The notes beneath the pieces are model-generated. The model worked only from the letters and a program-made list of their open reading frames with translations, was not told the DNA's origin and made no database searches. A program made the position numbers and the translations under genes. From Streptomyces roseifaciens (GTDB lineage: Bacteria; Actinomycetota; Actinomycetes; Streptomycetales; Streptomycetaceae), in the NCBI RefSeq assembly GCF_001445655.1, contig NZ_LNBE01000004.1, forward strand, positions 2,480,001 to 2,544,000: a stretch of DNA of 64,000 bases. Reading direction: 5' to 3'. Shown here piece after piece: positions 46,402-55,147 of this stretch; the stretch's first letter is position 1; the number at the start of each line of letters is the position of its first letter.

Positions 46402-46762
46402 GTCGGTACGGGCTTCTGCGCCCGGTCGTTCCGCCGGACCCTCACCGCCGGGGTTTCCCGCCGTGGCGGCGGTCTTCTTCCCGGCGAGCGCCGGTGCCCT
46501 TCTCCGCCGCAACGGCGATCGGATTCCCCGTCGGGGGTTGCGCGCCGTCGCGGCGGGACCTCCTTGCCCGGGCCGGTTGCAGCCCCCTGCGCTGCGAATA
46601 AGGGGGCGAAACCCCAGGTCAGAGGCCCCGCCCGAAGCCTGGGGCGGCCGAAGGCGGCGCGGGCCCGTACCATGGAAGTGGCCGCGGCGTGATCTGCCCG
46701 GCGGGCGCGCGTGCCGGACCGTACGCGCCGCCATCCACGATTCCGGGAGAAGCGCCGCAAGT
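46402..46762. promoter_or_regulatory. 361-bp gap upstream of typA
   Basis: No credible gene is visible. The left two-thirds is repeat-like GC-rich sequence, including CTTCTCCGCCGCAACGGCGA near 46499, similar to the non-coding-type DNA inside the first kinase gene. TACCAT (46668-46673) is a candidate -10 for typA, giving a leader of about 85 nt. Confidence 0.5.
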
Positions 46763-48667
46763 ATGCCCACCCGCCACGACATTCGTAACGTCGCCATCGT
46801 CGCCCACGTCGACCACGGCAAGACGACCATCGTCGACGCCATGCTCAAGCAGGCCGGCGCCTTCGCCGCGCACCAGCTCGAGTCCGTCGACGACCGCGTC
46901 ATGGACTCGAACGACCTGGAGCGTGAGAAGGGCATCACGATCCTCGCCAAGAACACGGCGGTGAAGTACCACCCCAAGGACGGCGGCGAGCCGATCACCA
47001 TCAACATCATCGACACCCCCGGCCACGCCGACTTCGGTGGCGAGGTCGAGCGCGGCCTGTCGATGGTGGACGCGGTCGTCCTCCTCGTCGACGCCTCCGA
47101 GGGCCCGCTGCCGCAGACCCGCTTCGTGCTCCGCAAGGCGCTCCAGCAGCGGAAGCCGGTCATCCTCTGCATCAACAAGACGGACCGCCCGGACTCCCGC
47201 ATCGACGAGGTCGTCAACGAGACCTACGACCTCTTCCTCGACCTGGACGCGGACGAGGACCAGATCGAGTTCCCGATCGTCTACGCCTGCGGCCGTGACG
47301 GCATCGCGTCGCTGACCAAGCCGGAGGACGGCACCGTCCCCGCGGACAGCACCAACCTGGAGCCGTTCTTCTCCACGATCCTGGAGCACGTCCCGGCCCC
47401 GGCGTACGAGGAGGACGCGCCGCTCCAGGCCCACGTCACCAACCTCGACGCCGACAACTTCCTCGGCCGCATCGCGCTGCTCCGCGTCGAGCAGGGCGAG
47501 CTGCGCAAGGGCCAGTCGGTCGCGTGGATCAAGCGCGACGGCTCGATCTCCAACGTCCGCATCACCGAGCTGATGATGACCGAGGCGCTCACCCGCAAGC
47601 CCGCCGAGGTCGCCGGCCCCGGTGACATCTGCGCGGTCGCCGGTATCCCGGACATCATGATCGGCGAGACCCTGGCCGACACGGAGAACCCGGTCGCGCT
47701 GCCCCTGATCACGGTCGACGAGCCCGCGATCTCCATGACCATCGGTACCAACACCTCGCCGCTGGTCGGCCGTGGCGGCACGGGCAAGGGCGCGGACGCC
47801 AAGTCCGCCGTCAAGGACCGCAAGGTCACCGCCCGCCAGGTCAAGGACCGTCTGGACCGCGAGCTGGTCGGTAACGTCTCGCTGCGCGTCCTGGACACCG
47901 AGCGCCCCGACGCCTGGGAGGTGCAGGGCCGCGGTGAGCTGGCGCTGGCCATCCTGGTCGAGCAGATGCGCCGCGAGGGCTTCGAGATGACCATCGGCAA
48001 GCCCCAGGTCGTCACCAAGGAGGTCGACGGCAAGGTCCACGAGCCCGTCGAGCGCCTGACGGTCGACGTTCCCGAGGAGCACATGGGTGCCGTCACCCAG
48101 CTCATGGGTACCCGCAAGGGCCGCATGGACAACATGTCGAACCACGGCTCCGGCTGGGTCCGCATGGAGTTCGTCGTCCCGTCCCGCGGTCTGATCGGCT
48201 TCCGCACGGAGTTCCTGACGAACACCCGCGGCACCGGTATCGCCCACTCGATCCACGAGGGCCACGAGCCGTGGTTCGGCGAGCTGAAGACCCGTAACAA
48301 CGGCTCCCTGGTCGCCGACCGCGCCGGTGCCGTCACCGCCTTCGCGATGACGAACCTCCAGGAGCGCGGCGTGCTCTTCACCGACCCGGGCACCGAGGTG
48401 TACGAGGGCATGATCGTCGGCGAGAACTCCCGCGCCGACGACATGGACGTCAACATCACCAAGGAGAAGAAGCTCACCAACATGCGCTCCTCCTCCGCCG
48501 ACTCCTTCGAGGCGATCGTCCCGCCGCGCAAGCTGTCGCTGGAGCAGTCCCTGGAGTTCTGCCGCGACGACGAGTGCGTCGAGGTCACCCCGGAGGCGGT
48601 CCGCATCCGCAAGGTCGTCCTGGACCAGAAGGAGCGCGGCCGCACGGCTTCCCGCGCCAAGCGCTGA
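46763..48667 (+). CDS. typA: Translational GTPase TypA/BipA
   Basis: This 634-aa ribosome-associated GTPase acts in 50S assembly and stress adaptation. G1 is AHVDHGKT (14-21), switch I contains DLEREKGITILAKNTAV, G3 DTPGHADFGGEVERGL, and G4 NKTDRPD. Domains II, III and V follow, with the BipA-specific C-terminal block IVGENSRADDMDVNITKEKKLTNMRSS. The ATG at 46763 starts the canonical DIRNVAIVAHVDHGKT. Two hairpins terminate it. Confidence 0.97.
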   Translation: MPTRHDIRNVAIVAHVDHGKTTIVDAMLKQAGAFAAHQLESVDDRVMDSNDLEREKGITILAKNTAVKYHPKDGGEPITINIIDTPGHADFGGEVERGLSMVDAVVLLVDASEGPLPQTRFVLRKALQQRKPVILCINKTDRPDSRIDEVVNETYDLFLDLDADEDQIEFPIVYACGRDGIASLTKPEDGTVPADSTNLEPFFSTILEHVPAPAYEEDAPLQAHVTNLDADNFLGRIALLRVEQGELRKGQSVAWIKRDGSISNVRITELMMTEALTRKPAEVAGPGDICAVAGIPDIMIGETLADTENPVALPLITVDEPAISMTIGTNTSPLVGRGGTGKGADAKSAVKDRKVTARQVKDRLDRELVGNVSLRVLDTERPDAWEVQGRGELALAILVEQMRREGFEMTIGKPQVVTKEVDGKVHEPVERLTVDVPEEHMGAVTQLMGTRKGRMDNMSNHGSGWVRMEFVVPSRGLIGFRTEFLTNTRGTGIAHSIHEGHEPWFGELKTRNNGSLVADRAGAVTAFAMTNLQERGVLFTDPGTEVYEGMIVGENSRADDMDVNITKEKKLTNMRSSSADSFEAIVPPRKLSLEQSLEFCRDDECVEVTPEAVRIRKVVLDQKERGRTASRAKR

Positions 48668-48674
48668 ATTTCCT

Positions 48675-48746
48675 GACGCTCCGACAGGAGCGTCGGTACC
48701 GAGAGGCCCGGTCCCGCCACAGTTCACTGTGGCGGGACCGGGCCTC
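48675..48746 (+). terminator. Tandem hairpins after typA
   Basis: Hairpin 1 is GACGCTCC-GACA-GGAGCGTC (48675-48694). Hairpin 2 is a perfect 20-bp stem (48703-48722 with 48727-48746) around TTCA. They begin 8 nt after the typA stop. Confidence 0.85.
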
Positions 48747-49124
48747 CGGCGTTTCCGAGTGACTCGGAATCAGACAGTCCATATTGATGCACCGCTGCAA
48801 AGGTTGTCCGAATACCGGCCGGTCGACGCCGGAAGTTGTGTTAACAGTCCGTTTCGCGGGTGTCTGTCTGTGCTGGCTTTGTCCGGTTTTCGAACCGCTG
48901 AGGGTGCTCGATGTGACCAAAGCGAGACCCTTTAAGTGTGGTTTACAAGGCGGACGTACTTAATAGTTGGGTTCATTGAGCTCGGGTCAATGGGTCACGC
49001 GCTGTGGGGAGCGCCGACTCACGAGCACACTCGAGGTGCCGGTTCCGTCTCCGCTGTCAGGGGTGTCAGCGTGGGGCCGGCGCCTCTCTCGTAGTGAAAA
49101 GTGGACTCTTGAGGAGGCATACCC
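48747..49124. promoter_or_regulatory. Regulatory region upstream of peptide transporter 1
   Basis: No credible gene is visible. It holds CGGTT-TTCG-AACCG (48890-48903), TAAGT...ACTTA arms (48933-48962) and a weak promoter candidate TTTACA (48942-48947) with TAGTTG 16 nt on (48964-48969). It is markedly AT-richer than its surroundings between about 48760 and 48990. A long leader of roughly 150 nt to the start codon is likely. Confidence 0.45.
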
Positions 49125-50762
49125 ATGCGCGGTGCCAAGAGCGCCAAGTGGGTCGTCGGCGCGATAGTCGTGGCCATGGCGGCGACTGCTTGTGGTGGCA
49201 GTGACAGCAAGGACAGCGGCGGAAAGGGAGCGGTCTTCCGTCTCGGTATCACCGAGCCGAAGTCGATCGACCCGGTCAACGCCCAGGAGTCCGAGGGCAC
49301 GCTGGTGGCCCGTCAGCTGTTCGTGGGTCTCTACGACGTGAACGTCGACGGCACCCTCAACGCGAAGCTGGCGGAGTCCGCGAAGCCGAACGACGCCGGT
49401 GACGAGTGGACCTTCCAGATCAAGAAGGACACCAAGTTCTCCAACGGCGAGGCCGTGAACGCCGAGGCGTTCATCCGCGGCTGGACCCGCGTCACCGCCA
49501 AGGCGTCCGCCTCCGACGTGGCCTACCACATGAACGGCATCGCCGGCTACAAGGAGCTCAACGGCGGTTCGAGCGACAAGTTCTCCGGCCTGACCGCCGA
49601 GGGTGACTACACCCTCAAGGTCAAGCTCTCCGCACCGGACTTCGAGTTCGACAAGAAGACCGCCCACCCGGCCTTCAGCCCGGTCCCGAAGGTCGCCGGC
49701 GCCGGTGACAACAAGTCGTTCAACGACGCCCCCATCGGCAACGGCCCCTTCAAGATGTCCGGTTCGTGGGAGCACAACAAGAAGATCACCCTCGTCCGCA
49801 ACGACGACTACGGTCTGGCCAAGGCCAAGCTGGACAAGGTCGAGCTGTCGATCCTCAACCCGGCCAACGGCGTGACCCTGGAGTACAAGGGCTTCGAGTC
49901 GGGCCAGTTCGACTGGGCCCGTATGCCGGTGCCGCAGATGCCGGGCGCCAAGGCCAAGTACGACCCCCAGGGCCAGTGGCTCAAGGCTGACGTCAGCGGC
50001 GTCAACTACATCTCCCCGTTCAACGAGTCGGGTCCGATGAAGTCGGCCGACGCCCGTAAGGCCATCTCCTACGCGATCGACCGCGCGGAGATCGCCAAGG
50101 GTGTCTTCCAGGGTCTCCAGGAGCCGGCCACCGCCCTGCTGCCCCCGTCCTTCAAGGACGTCTACAAGGCCGACGTGTGCACCTCCTGCGTCAAGCAGGA
50201 CAAGGGCAAGGCCAAGGAGTACGCGGAGAAGGCCGGCCTCAAGCCGGGCGACACCCTGGACTTCGGCTACAACACCGGTGCCGGGCACGAGGAGTGGGTC
50301 CAGGCCGTCGCCAAGCAGGTCGAGGACGTGCTCGGCCTGAAGGTCAAGCTCAACGGTCTGCCCTTCAAGGAGGCCCTGGCGCGGCAGCAGGACAAGGGCA
50401 CCATCGGCATCTGGCGTCAGGCGTGGACCGCCGACTACCCGACCGCCGACAACTTCTTCTCGCCCCTGCTGTCCACCAGCGGCATCAACCCGGACGCCAA
50501 CGGCAAGGCGCTGGGCGACAACCGCGGCCGCTACAGCAACCCGAAGTTCGACGAGCTGCTGGTGAAGGCCCGTCAGACCAAGGACGCGGCCGAGCGCGCC
50601 AAGATCTACAACGAGGCCGAGAAGCTGGCCATCGACGAGGACCAGGGCGTCATCCCGACCTGGAAGCGCACCCAGTACCGCCTGGTGAACAGCAAGAAGT
50701 TCTCCAACATCAAGCTGGACTTCTTCGAGGACCCGAACCTCGCCGAGATCGGCGTCAAGTAA
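49125..50762 (+). CDS. Oligopeptide-binding lipoprotein, transporter 1 (BldKB/OppA-like)
   Basis: This 545-aa family-5 binding protein has a lipoprotein signal ending ATAC (C23). The mature part has GITEPKSIDPVNAQESEGTLVARQLFVGLYD, FSNGEAVNAEAFIRGW, IGNGPFKMSGSWEHNKKITLVRNDDYG, ARKAISYAIDRAEIAKGVF and YNTGAGHEEWVQAV. It captures peptides outside the membrane and delivers them to the permeases downstream. Opening motifs resemble Streptomyces BldKB, but gene order differs from bldKA-E, so no symbol is given. The ATG has GAGGAGG 7 nt upstream. Confidence 0.93.
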   Translation: MRGAKSAKWVVGAIVVAMAATACGGSDSKDSGGKGAVFRLGITEPKSIDPVNAQESEGTLVARQLFVGLYDVNVDGTLNAKLAESAKPNDAGDEWTFQIKKDTKFSNGEAVNAEAFIRGWTRVTAKASASDVAYHMNGIAGYKELNGGSSDKFSGLTAEGDYTLKVKLSAPDFEFDKKTAHPAFSPVPKVAGAGDNKSFNDAPIGNGPFKMSGSWEHNKKITLVRNDDYGLAKAKLDKVELSILNPANGVTLEYKGFESGQFDWARMPVPQMPGAKAKYDPQGQWLKADVSGVNYISPFNESGPMKSADARKAISYAIDRAEIAKGVFQGLQEPATALLPPSFKDVYKADVCTSCVKQDKGKAKEYAEKAGLKPGDTLDFGYNTGAGHEEWVQAVAKQVEDVLGLKVKLNGLPFKEALARQQDKGTIGIWRQAWTADYPTADNFFSPLLSTSGINPDANGKALGDNRGRYSNPKFDELLVKARQTKDAAERAKIYNEAEKLAIDEDQGVIPTWKRTQYRLVNSKKFSNIKLDFFEDPNLAEIGVK

Positions 50763-50946
50763 CCATCACCCTCCAGCCAGTCCCGTGAAGACCGTGGAGC
50801 CCCGAGCAACGACTTGAGGCTCCACGGCCTTCGCCTCCGCATGTCCCGGCCCGCGCGGCCGGGCCGTGCGCGGCCGCCTCCCCACCCTTCCCGTACCGGG
50901 AGGCGACGGCGAACGCCCCACGGCGGCAGTAAGTCAAGGAGACATC

Positions 50947-51870
50947 GTGGGCAAATATGTGATCCGGCGGATCGGGCAGATGGTGATCGTCCTCTTCGGT
51001 GCGACCCTCATCCTCTTCGCCTGCCTGTTCGTCCTTCCCGGAGACCCGGTCGGCTCGCTCGGTGGCGACAAGGCGCGTGACCCCGCCGTCGTCGAGCAAC
51101 TGCGCGAGCGCTACGGCCTGGACAAGCCCCTTGCCGTGCAGTACGGCAACTATGTGACCAATCTGGTCAAGGGCGACCTCGGCGAGGACTACACCCAGCG
51201 GCGCCAGGTGACCGAGGTGCTCGGCCCCAAGCTGGGCAACACCGCCAAGCTGGCCGTGGCGGCGATCCTCATCGACGTGGTGCTCGGCGTCCTCGCGGGC
51301 CTGGTGGCGGCCCTGTTCAGATATTCGTTCTGGGATGTACTGGTCACACTTCTCACGACCTTGGCCATCGGCTTCCCCAGCTTCGTCATCGGCATGATCC
51401 TGCAGAGCCAGTTCGCCGTGAACCTCGGCTGGTTCCCGCTGATTTCGGACGGGTCGTTCAACTCGATGATCATGCCGGCGTTCACGCTGGCCATCATCGA
51501 CGCGGCGCTCGTGGCCCGGCTGATGCGCGGCACCATGCTCGAGGTGCTGCGCGCGGACTACGTCAAGACGGCCATCGCCAAGGGCCTTCCGCGCCGCACG
51601 GTGCTCCTCAAGCACGTCATGCGCAACTCGATCATCCCCGTGGTCACCTACATCGGCATCTCCTTCGGCGGCCTGCTCGGCGGTGCGCTCATCACCGAGG
51701 CGATCTTCAACTGGGACGGCATGGGCTACGCGCTGGTCACCGCGATCCAGCAGGGGAACAACCCGATCATCGTCGGCGTGGTCACCTACGGCGTCGCCGT
51801 CTTCGTCCTGCTCAACCTGCTGGTCGATCTGCTGTACGCGGTGCTCGACCCGCGGATCCGCCTCAGCTGA
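50947..51870 (+). CDS. Peptide ABC permease, transporter 1 (OppB/DppB type)
   Basis: This 307-aa permease has six predicted helices and starts with GKYVIRRIGQMVIVLFGATLILFACLFVLPGDP, typical of DppB. The EAA-like loop is DYVKTAIAKGLPRRTVLLKHVMRNSIIPVVT and the C-terminus is DLLYAVLDPRIRLS. The GTG at 50947 has AAGGAG upstream. It pairs with the next permease to form the channel. The 184-nt gap after the binding-protein gene may allow the binding protein to be made in excess. Confidence 0.95.
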   Translation: MGKYVIRRIGQMVIVLFGATLILFACLFVLPGDPVGSLGGDKARDPAVVEQLRERYGLDKPLAVQYGNYVTNLVKGDLGEDYTQRRQVTEVLGPKLGNTAKLAVAAILIDVVLGVLAGLVAALFRYSFWDVLVTLLTTLAIGFPSFVIGMILQSQFAVNLGWFPLISDGSFNSMIMPAFTLAIIDAALVARLMRGTMLEVLRADYVKTAIAKGLPRRTVLLKHVMRNSIIPVVTYIGISFGGLLGGALITEAIFNWDGMGYALVTAIQQGNNPIIVGVVTYGVAVFVLLNLLVDLLYAVLDPRIRLS

Positions 51871-51903
51871 CCGCCAGGTCATACCCCGTTCTAGGAGTCA
51901 CCC

Positions 51904-52833
51904 ATGACTGAGCTCACCAAGAGCGACCAGGGGCCGGGCGCCGCGACCGCACAGACCGCCGCCGCGAACAACACCGCCGAGCCCGCACCGGCCCGCATCA
52001 CCCAGTGGGGCGAGATCCGCCACCGCTTCATGGCCAACAAGCTCGCCGTGGTCGGCCTCGGCCTGGTCGTCCTGCTCTTCATCGTCGCCGCCGCGGCGCC
52101 CCTGATCGCGACCCACGACCCGTACGCACAGAACCTCACCAACACGCTGGCAGAGCCCAGCGGGGACCACTGGTTCGGCACCGACGCCCTGGGCCGCGAC
52201 CAGTTCTCCCGCATCATCTACGGCAGCCGCATCGCCGTCATCGTCGGTCTGGCCTCGATCTTCCTGGCCTGTGTGATCGGCTGCATCCTCGGCGCCCTGT
52301 CCGGATACTTCGGCAAGGCCGTCGACAGCGTCATCATGCGCACCGCCGACGTCTTCTTCGCGTTCCCGCTGCTCATCGGCGCGATCGTGATCATCCTGGT
52401 GATGGGCCGCGGCGTGCTGCCCGTCATCATCTCGCTGGCCGTCTTCAGCTGGGCCACGGTCGCCCGCCTGCTGCGCTCCAGCATCCTGTCCGTGCGCGAG
52501 ATGGACTACGTGACGGCGGCGAAGGCGCTGGGTGCGAGCACCACCCGCATCATCCTGCGGCACATCATGCCCAACTCCATCGCGGCCGTGATGTCGTACG
52601 TGTCCTTCAGCGTCGGCACCGCCGTCGTGGCCGAGGCCTCGCTGTCCTTCCTCGGCATCGGCGTGAGCCCCGAGGTGCCGGAGTGGGGCAACATGATCTC
52701 CGCCGGAAAGGACTCCCTCGGCGTCAGCGACTTCCTGTGGGTGTACCCCAGTTCCGCGATCGTGCTGACGGTGCTCGGATTTGTCTTTGTCGGCGACGGG
52801 CTGCGCGACGCCCTCGACCCGAAGCTGCGTTGA
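51904..52833 (+). CDS. Peptide ABC permease, transporter 1 (OppC/DppC type)
   Basis: This 309-aa protein has a long soluble N-terminus rich in Ala/Thr (1-45), then six helices. DppC motifs are FGTDALGRDQFSRIIYGSRIAVIVG, the EAA loop MDYVTAAKALGASTTRIILRHIMPNSIAAVM, SFLGIGVSPEVPEWGNMI and GDGLRDALDPKLR. It lies in the operon 33 nt after the OppB-type gene. Confidence 0.95.
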   Translation: MTELTKSDQGPGAATAQTAAANNTAEPAPARITQWGEIRHRFMANKLAVVGLGLVVLLFIVAAAAPLIATHDPYAQNLTNTLAEPSGDHWFGTDALGRDQFSRIIYGSRIAVIVGLASIFLACVIGCILGALSGYFGKAVDSVIMRTADVFFAFPLLIGAIVIILVMGRGVLPVIISLAVFSWATVARLLRSSILSVREMDYVTAAKALGASTTRIILRHIMPNSIAAVMSYVSFSVGTAVVAEASLSFLGIGVSPEVPEWGNMISAGKDSLGVSDFLWVYPSSAIVLTVLGFVFVGDGLRDALDPKLR

Positions 52834-52846
52834 GGAGAACGTCCCG

Positions 52847-53926
52847 ATGACCACGACCGAAAAGAACTCCGGGGCACCCGGCGCCGCGCCGCAGGGCGGC
52901 AAGGACGCCAAGGACGCCAAGAAGTCCGCGCCCCTGCTCGAAGTGCGCGACCTGCACGTCGAGTTCAAGACCCGCGACGGCGTCGCCAAGGCCGTCAACG
53001 GTGTCAGCTACAGCGTCGACGCCGGCGAGACCCTCGCCGTCCTCGGCGAGTCGGGCTCCGGCAAGTCCGTCACCGCCCAGGCCATCATGGGCATCCTGGA
53101 CTCGCCCCCCGGCCGCGTGTCCGGCGGTGAGATCCTCTTCCACGGCCAGGACATCCTGAAGCTGCCGGAGAGCGAGCGGCGCAAGCTGCGCGGCCCGAAG
53201 ATGGCGATGATCTTCCAGGACGCGCTGTCCGCCCTCAACCCCGTCTTCTCCGTCGGCAACCAGCTCGGCGAGATGTTCCGGGTGCACCAGGGCATGTCGA
53301 AGAAGGACGCCAAGGCCAAGGCGATCGAGCTGATGGACCGGGTGCGCATCCCGGCCGCCAAGCAGCGCGTGGGCGACTACCCGCACCAGTTCTCGGGCGG
53401 TATGCGCCAGCGCATCATGATCGCGATGGCGATGGCCCTGGAACCCGACCTGATCATCGCCGACGAGCCGACCACGGCCCTCGACGTGACGGTCCAGGCC
53501 CAGGTCATGGACCTGCTCGCGGAGCTGCAGCGCGAGTACAACATGGGCCTGATCCTGATCACCCACGACCTGGGTGTGGTGGCGGACGTCGCCGACAAGA
53601 TCGCCGTGATGTACGCGGGCCGCATCGTGGAGACCGCGCCCGTGCACGAGCTCTACAAGCGCCCCGCCCACCCGTACACCCGCGGCCTGCTGGACTCGAT
53701 CCCGCGCCTGGACCACAAGGGCCAGGAGCTGTACGCGATCAAGGGCCTGCCGCCCAACCTCCTGCGGATCCCCACCGGCTGCGCCTTCAACCCGCGCTGC
53801 CCCAAGGCCCAGGACGTCTGCAGGGAGGACATCCCCGCCCTGCACCCGGTGGCGGAGCAGGACGGCACCGAGCTCGACGGCCGCGGCAGCGCGTGCCACT
53901 TCTGGAAGGAGACGATCCATGGCTGA
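52847..53926 (+). CDS. Peptide ABC ATPase, transporter 1 (OppD type)
   Basis: This 359-aa ATPase has a Lys/Ala-rich N-terminal extension (GGKDAKDAKKSAP). Walker A is GESGSGKS (67-74), the signature FSGGMRQRI, Walker [14 protein letters not shown] and H-loop [13 protein letters not shown]. The C-terminal oligo-HPY cysteine region is CAFNPRCPKAQDVC. GAGGAGA precedes the ATG, and the last 8 nt overlap the OppF-type gene (coupled translation). Confidence 0.95.
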   Translation: MTTTEKNSGAPGAAPQGGKDAKDAKKSAPLLEVRDLHVEFKTRDGVAKAVNGVSYSVDAGETLAVLGESGSGKSVTAQAIMGILDSPPGRVSGGEILFHGQDILKLPESERRKLRGPKMAMIFQDALSALNPVFSVGNQLGEMFRVHQGMSKKDAKAKAIELMDRVRIPAAKQRVGDYPHQFSGGMRQRIMIAMAMALEPDLIIADEPTTALDVTVQAQVMDLLAELQREYNMGLILITHDLGVVADVADKIAVMYAGRIVETAPVHELYKRPAHPYTRGLLDSIPRLDHKGQELYAIKGLPPNLLRIPTGCAFNPRCPKAQDVCREDIPALHPVAEQDGTELDGRGSACHFWKETIHG

Positions 53927-54983
53927 CATGACCAAGCAGGCCGGGAAGGCCGGTCAGCGGGAGCCGATCCTCCAGGTCCGCAACCTCGTCAAGCACTTCC
54001 CGCTGACGCAGGGGCTGCTGTTCAAGAAGCAGGTCGGTGCGGTCAAGGCCGTCGACGGGATCTCCTTCGACCTCTACGAGGGCGAGACGCTGGGCATCGT
54101 CGGGGAGTCCGGCTGCGGCAAGTCCACGGTCGCCAAGCTGCTGATGACGCTGGAGACGGCCACCTCCGGCGAGGTCTTCTACAAGGGCCAGGACATCACC
54201 AAGCTGTCCGGGCGCGCGCTGAAGGCGGTCCGGCGCAACATCCAGATGGTGTTCCAGGACCCGTACACCTCGCTCAACCCGCGGATGACGGTCGGCGACA
54301 TCATCGGCGAGCCCTTCGAGATCCACCCCGAGGTGGCGCCCAAGGGCGACCGGCGCAAGCGGGTCCAGGAGCTGCTCGACGTCGTCGGCCTCAACCCCGA
54401 GTACGTCAACCGCTACCCGCACCAGTTCTCCGGCGGTCAGCGCCAGCGCATCGGCATCGCCCGCGGCCTGGCGCTCAACCCCGAGATCATCATCTGCGAC
54501 GAGCCCGTCTCGGCGCTGGACGTCTCGGTGCAGGCGCAGGTCATCAACCTGATGGAGCGGCTCCAGGACGAGTTCAACCTCTCCTACCTCTTCATCGCGC
54601 ACGACCTGTCCATCGTCCGGCACATCTCCGACCGCGTCGGCGTGATGTACCTGGGCAAGATGGCGGAGATCGGCACGGACGCCGAGATCTACGAGCACCC
54701 GACGCACCCGTACACGCAGGCGCTGCTGTCGGCCGTCCCCGTGCCGGACCCCGAGGCCCGCGAGGGGCGCGAGCGCATCATCCTCACCGGTGACGTGCCC
54801 TCCCCGGCCAACCCGCCGTCCGGCTGCCGCTTCCGCACCCGCTGCTGGAAGGCGGAGGACAAGTGCGCCGAGGAGCTGCCGCTCCTCGCCGTGCCGAAGC
54901 TCTACGAGGGCAAGGACACCCCGGCGGCACACGAGTCGGCGTGCCACTTCGCCGAGGTGAAGCAGGTGGTCGGCGCCGCGTAG
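53919..54983 (+). CDS. Peptide ABC ATPase, transporter 1 (OppF type)
   Basis: This 354-aa ATPase has Walker A GESGCGKS (62-69), [20 protein letters not shown], signature [15 protein letters not shown], Walker [14 protein letters not shown] and H-loop FIAHDLSIVRHI. The C-terminus has the Cys-containing [14 protein letters not shown] typical of OppF/DppF, which may hold an iron-sulfur cluster in some relatives. It is the last gene of the operon, followed by a strong hairpin. Confidence 0.95.
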   Translation: MADMTKQAGKAGQREPILQVRNLVKHFPLTQGLLFKKQVGAVKAVDGISFDLYEGETLGIVGESGCGKSTVAKLLMTLETATSGEVFYKGQDITKLSGRALKAVRRNIQMVFQDPYTSLNPRMTVGDIIGEPFEIHPEVAPKGDRRKRVQELLDVVGLNPEYVNRYPHQFSGGQRQRIGIARGLALNPEIIICDEPVSALDVSVQAQVINLMERLQDEFNLSYLFIAHDLSIVRHISDRVGVMYLGKMAEIGTDAEIYEHPTHPYTQALLSAVPVPDPEAREGRERIILTGDVPSPANPPSGCRFRTRCWKAEDKCAEELPLLAVPKLYEGKDTPAAHESACHFAEVKQVVGAA

Positions 54984-55001
54984 GTGCCGGTCGTACGACG
55001 G

Positions 55002-55046
55002 AAAGGGCTCTCCCGGGGCGCGCTGGTCGCGCCGGGGGAGCCCTTT
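55002..55046 (+). terminator. Stem-loop after peptide transporter 1
   Basis: AAAGGGCTC (55002-55010) pairs with GAGCCCTTT (55038-55046), and the stem continues inward through CCCGG/CCGGG. Confidence 0.8.
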
Positions 55047-55112
55047 CGTGTGGTTCGGCCGGGGAAAGCCGCCAAGAGGCGCATCGCACCACCGAATGGG
55101 GTGTTATCTGGG

Positions 55113-55129
55113 CCTAAGTGACACTTGGG
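55113..55129. promoter_or_regulatory. Palindrome upstream of peptide transporter 2
   Basis: CCTAAGTG-A-CACTTGGG (one T-G mispair) lies 18 nt before the start codon of the binding-protein gene, between the likely promoter and the ribosome site. TAAGTG also occurs upstream of transporter 1 (48933). Confidence 0.45.
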
Positions 55130-55147
55130 ATCTGGAGGAGGCACTCG

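Noticed and set aside
48675..48746. A CRISPR-like or mobile-element end at the tandem hairpins after typA
   Set aside because: There are only two different hairpins, no repeated spacers, no target duplication and no transposase; terminators explain them fully.
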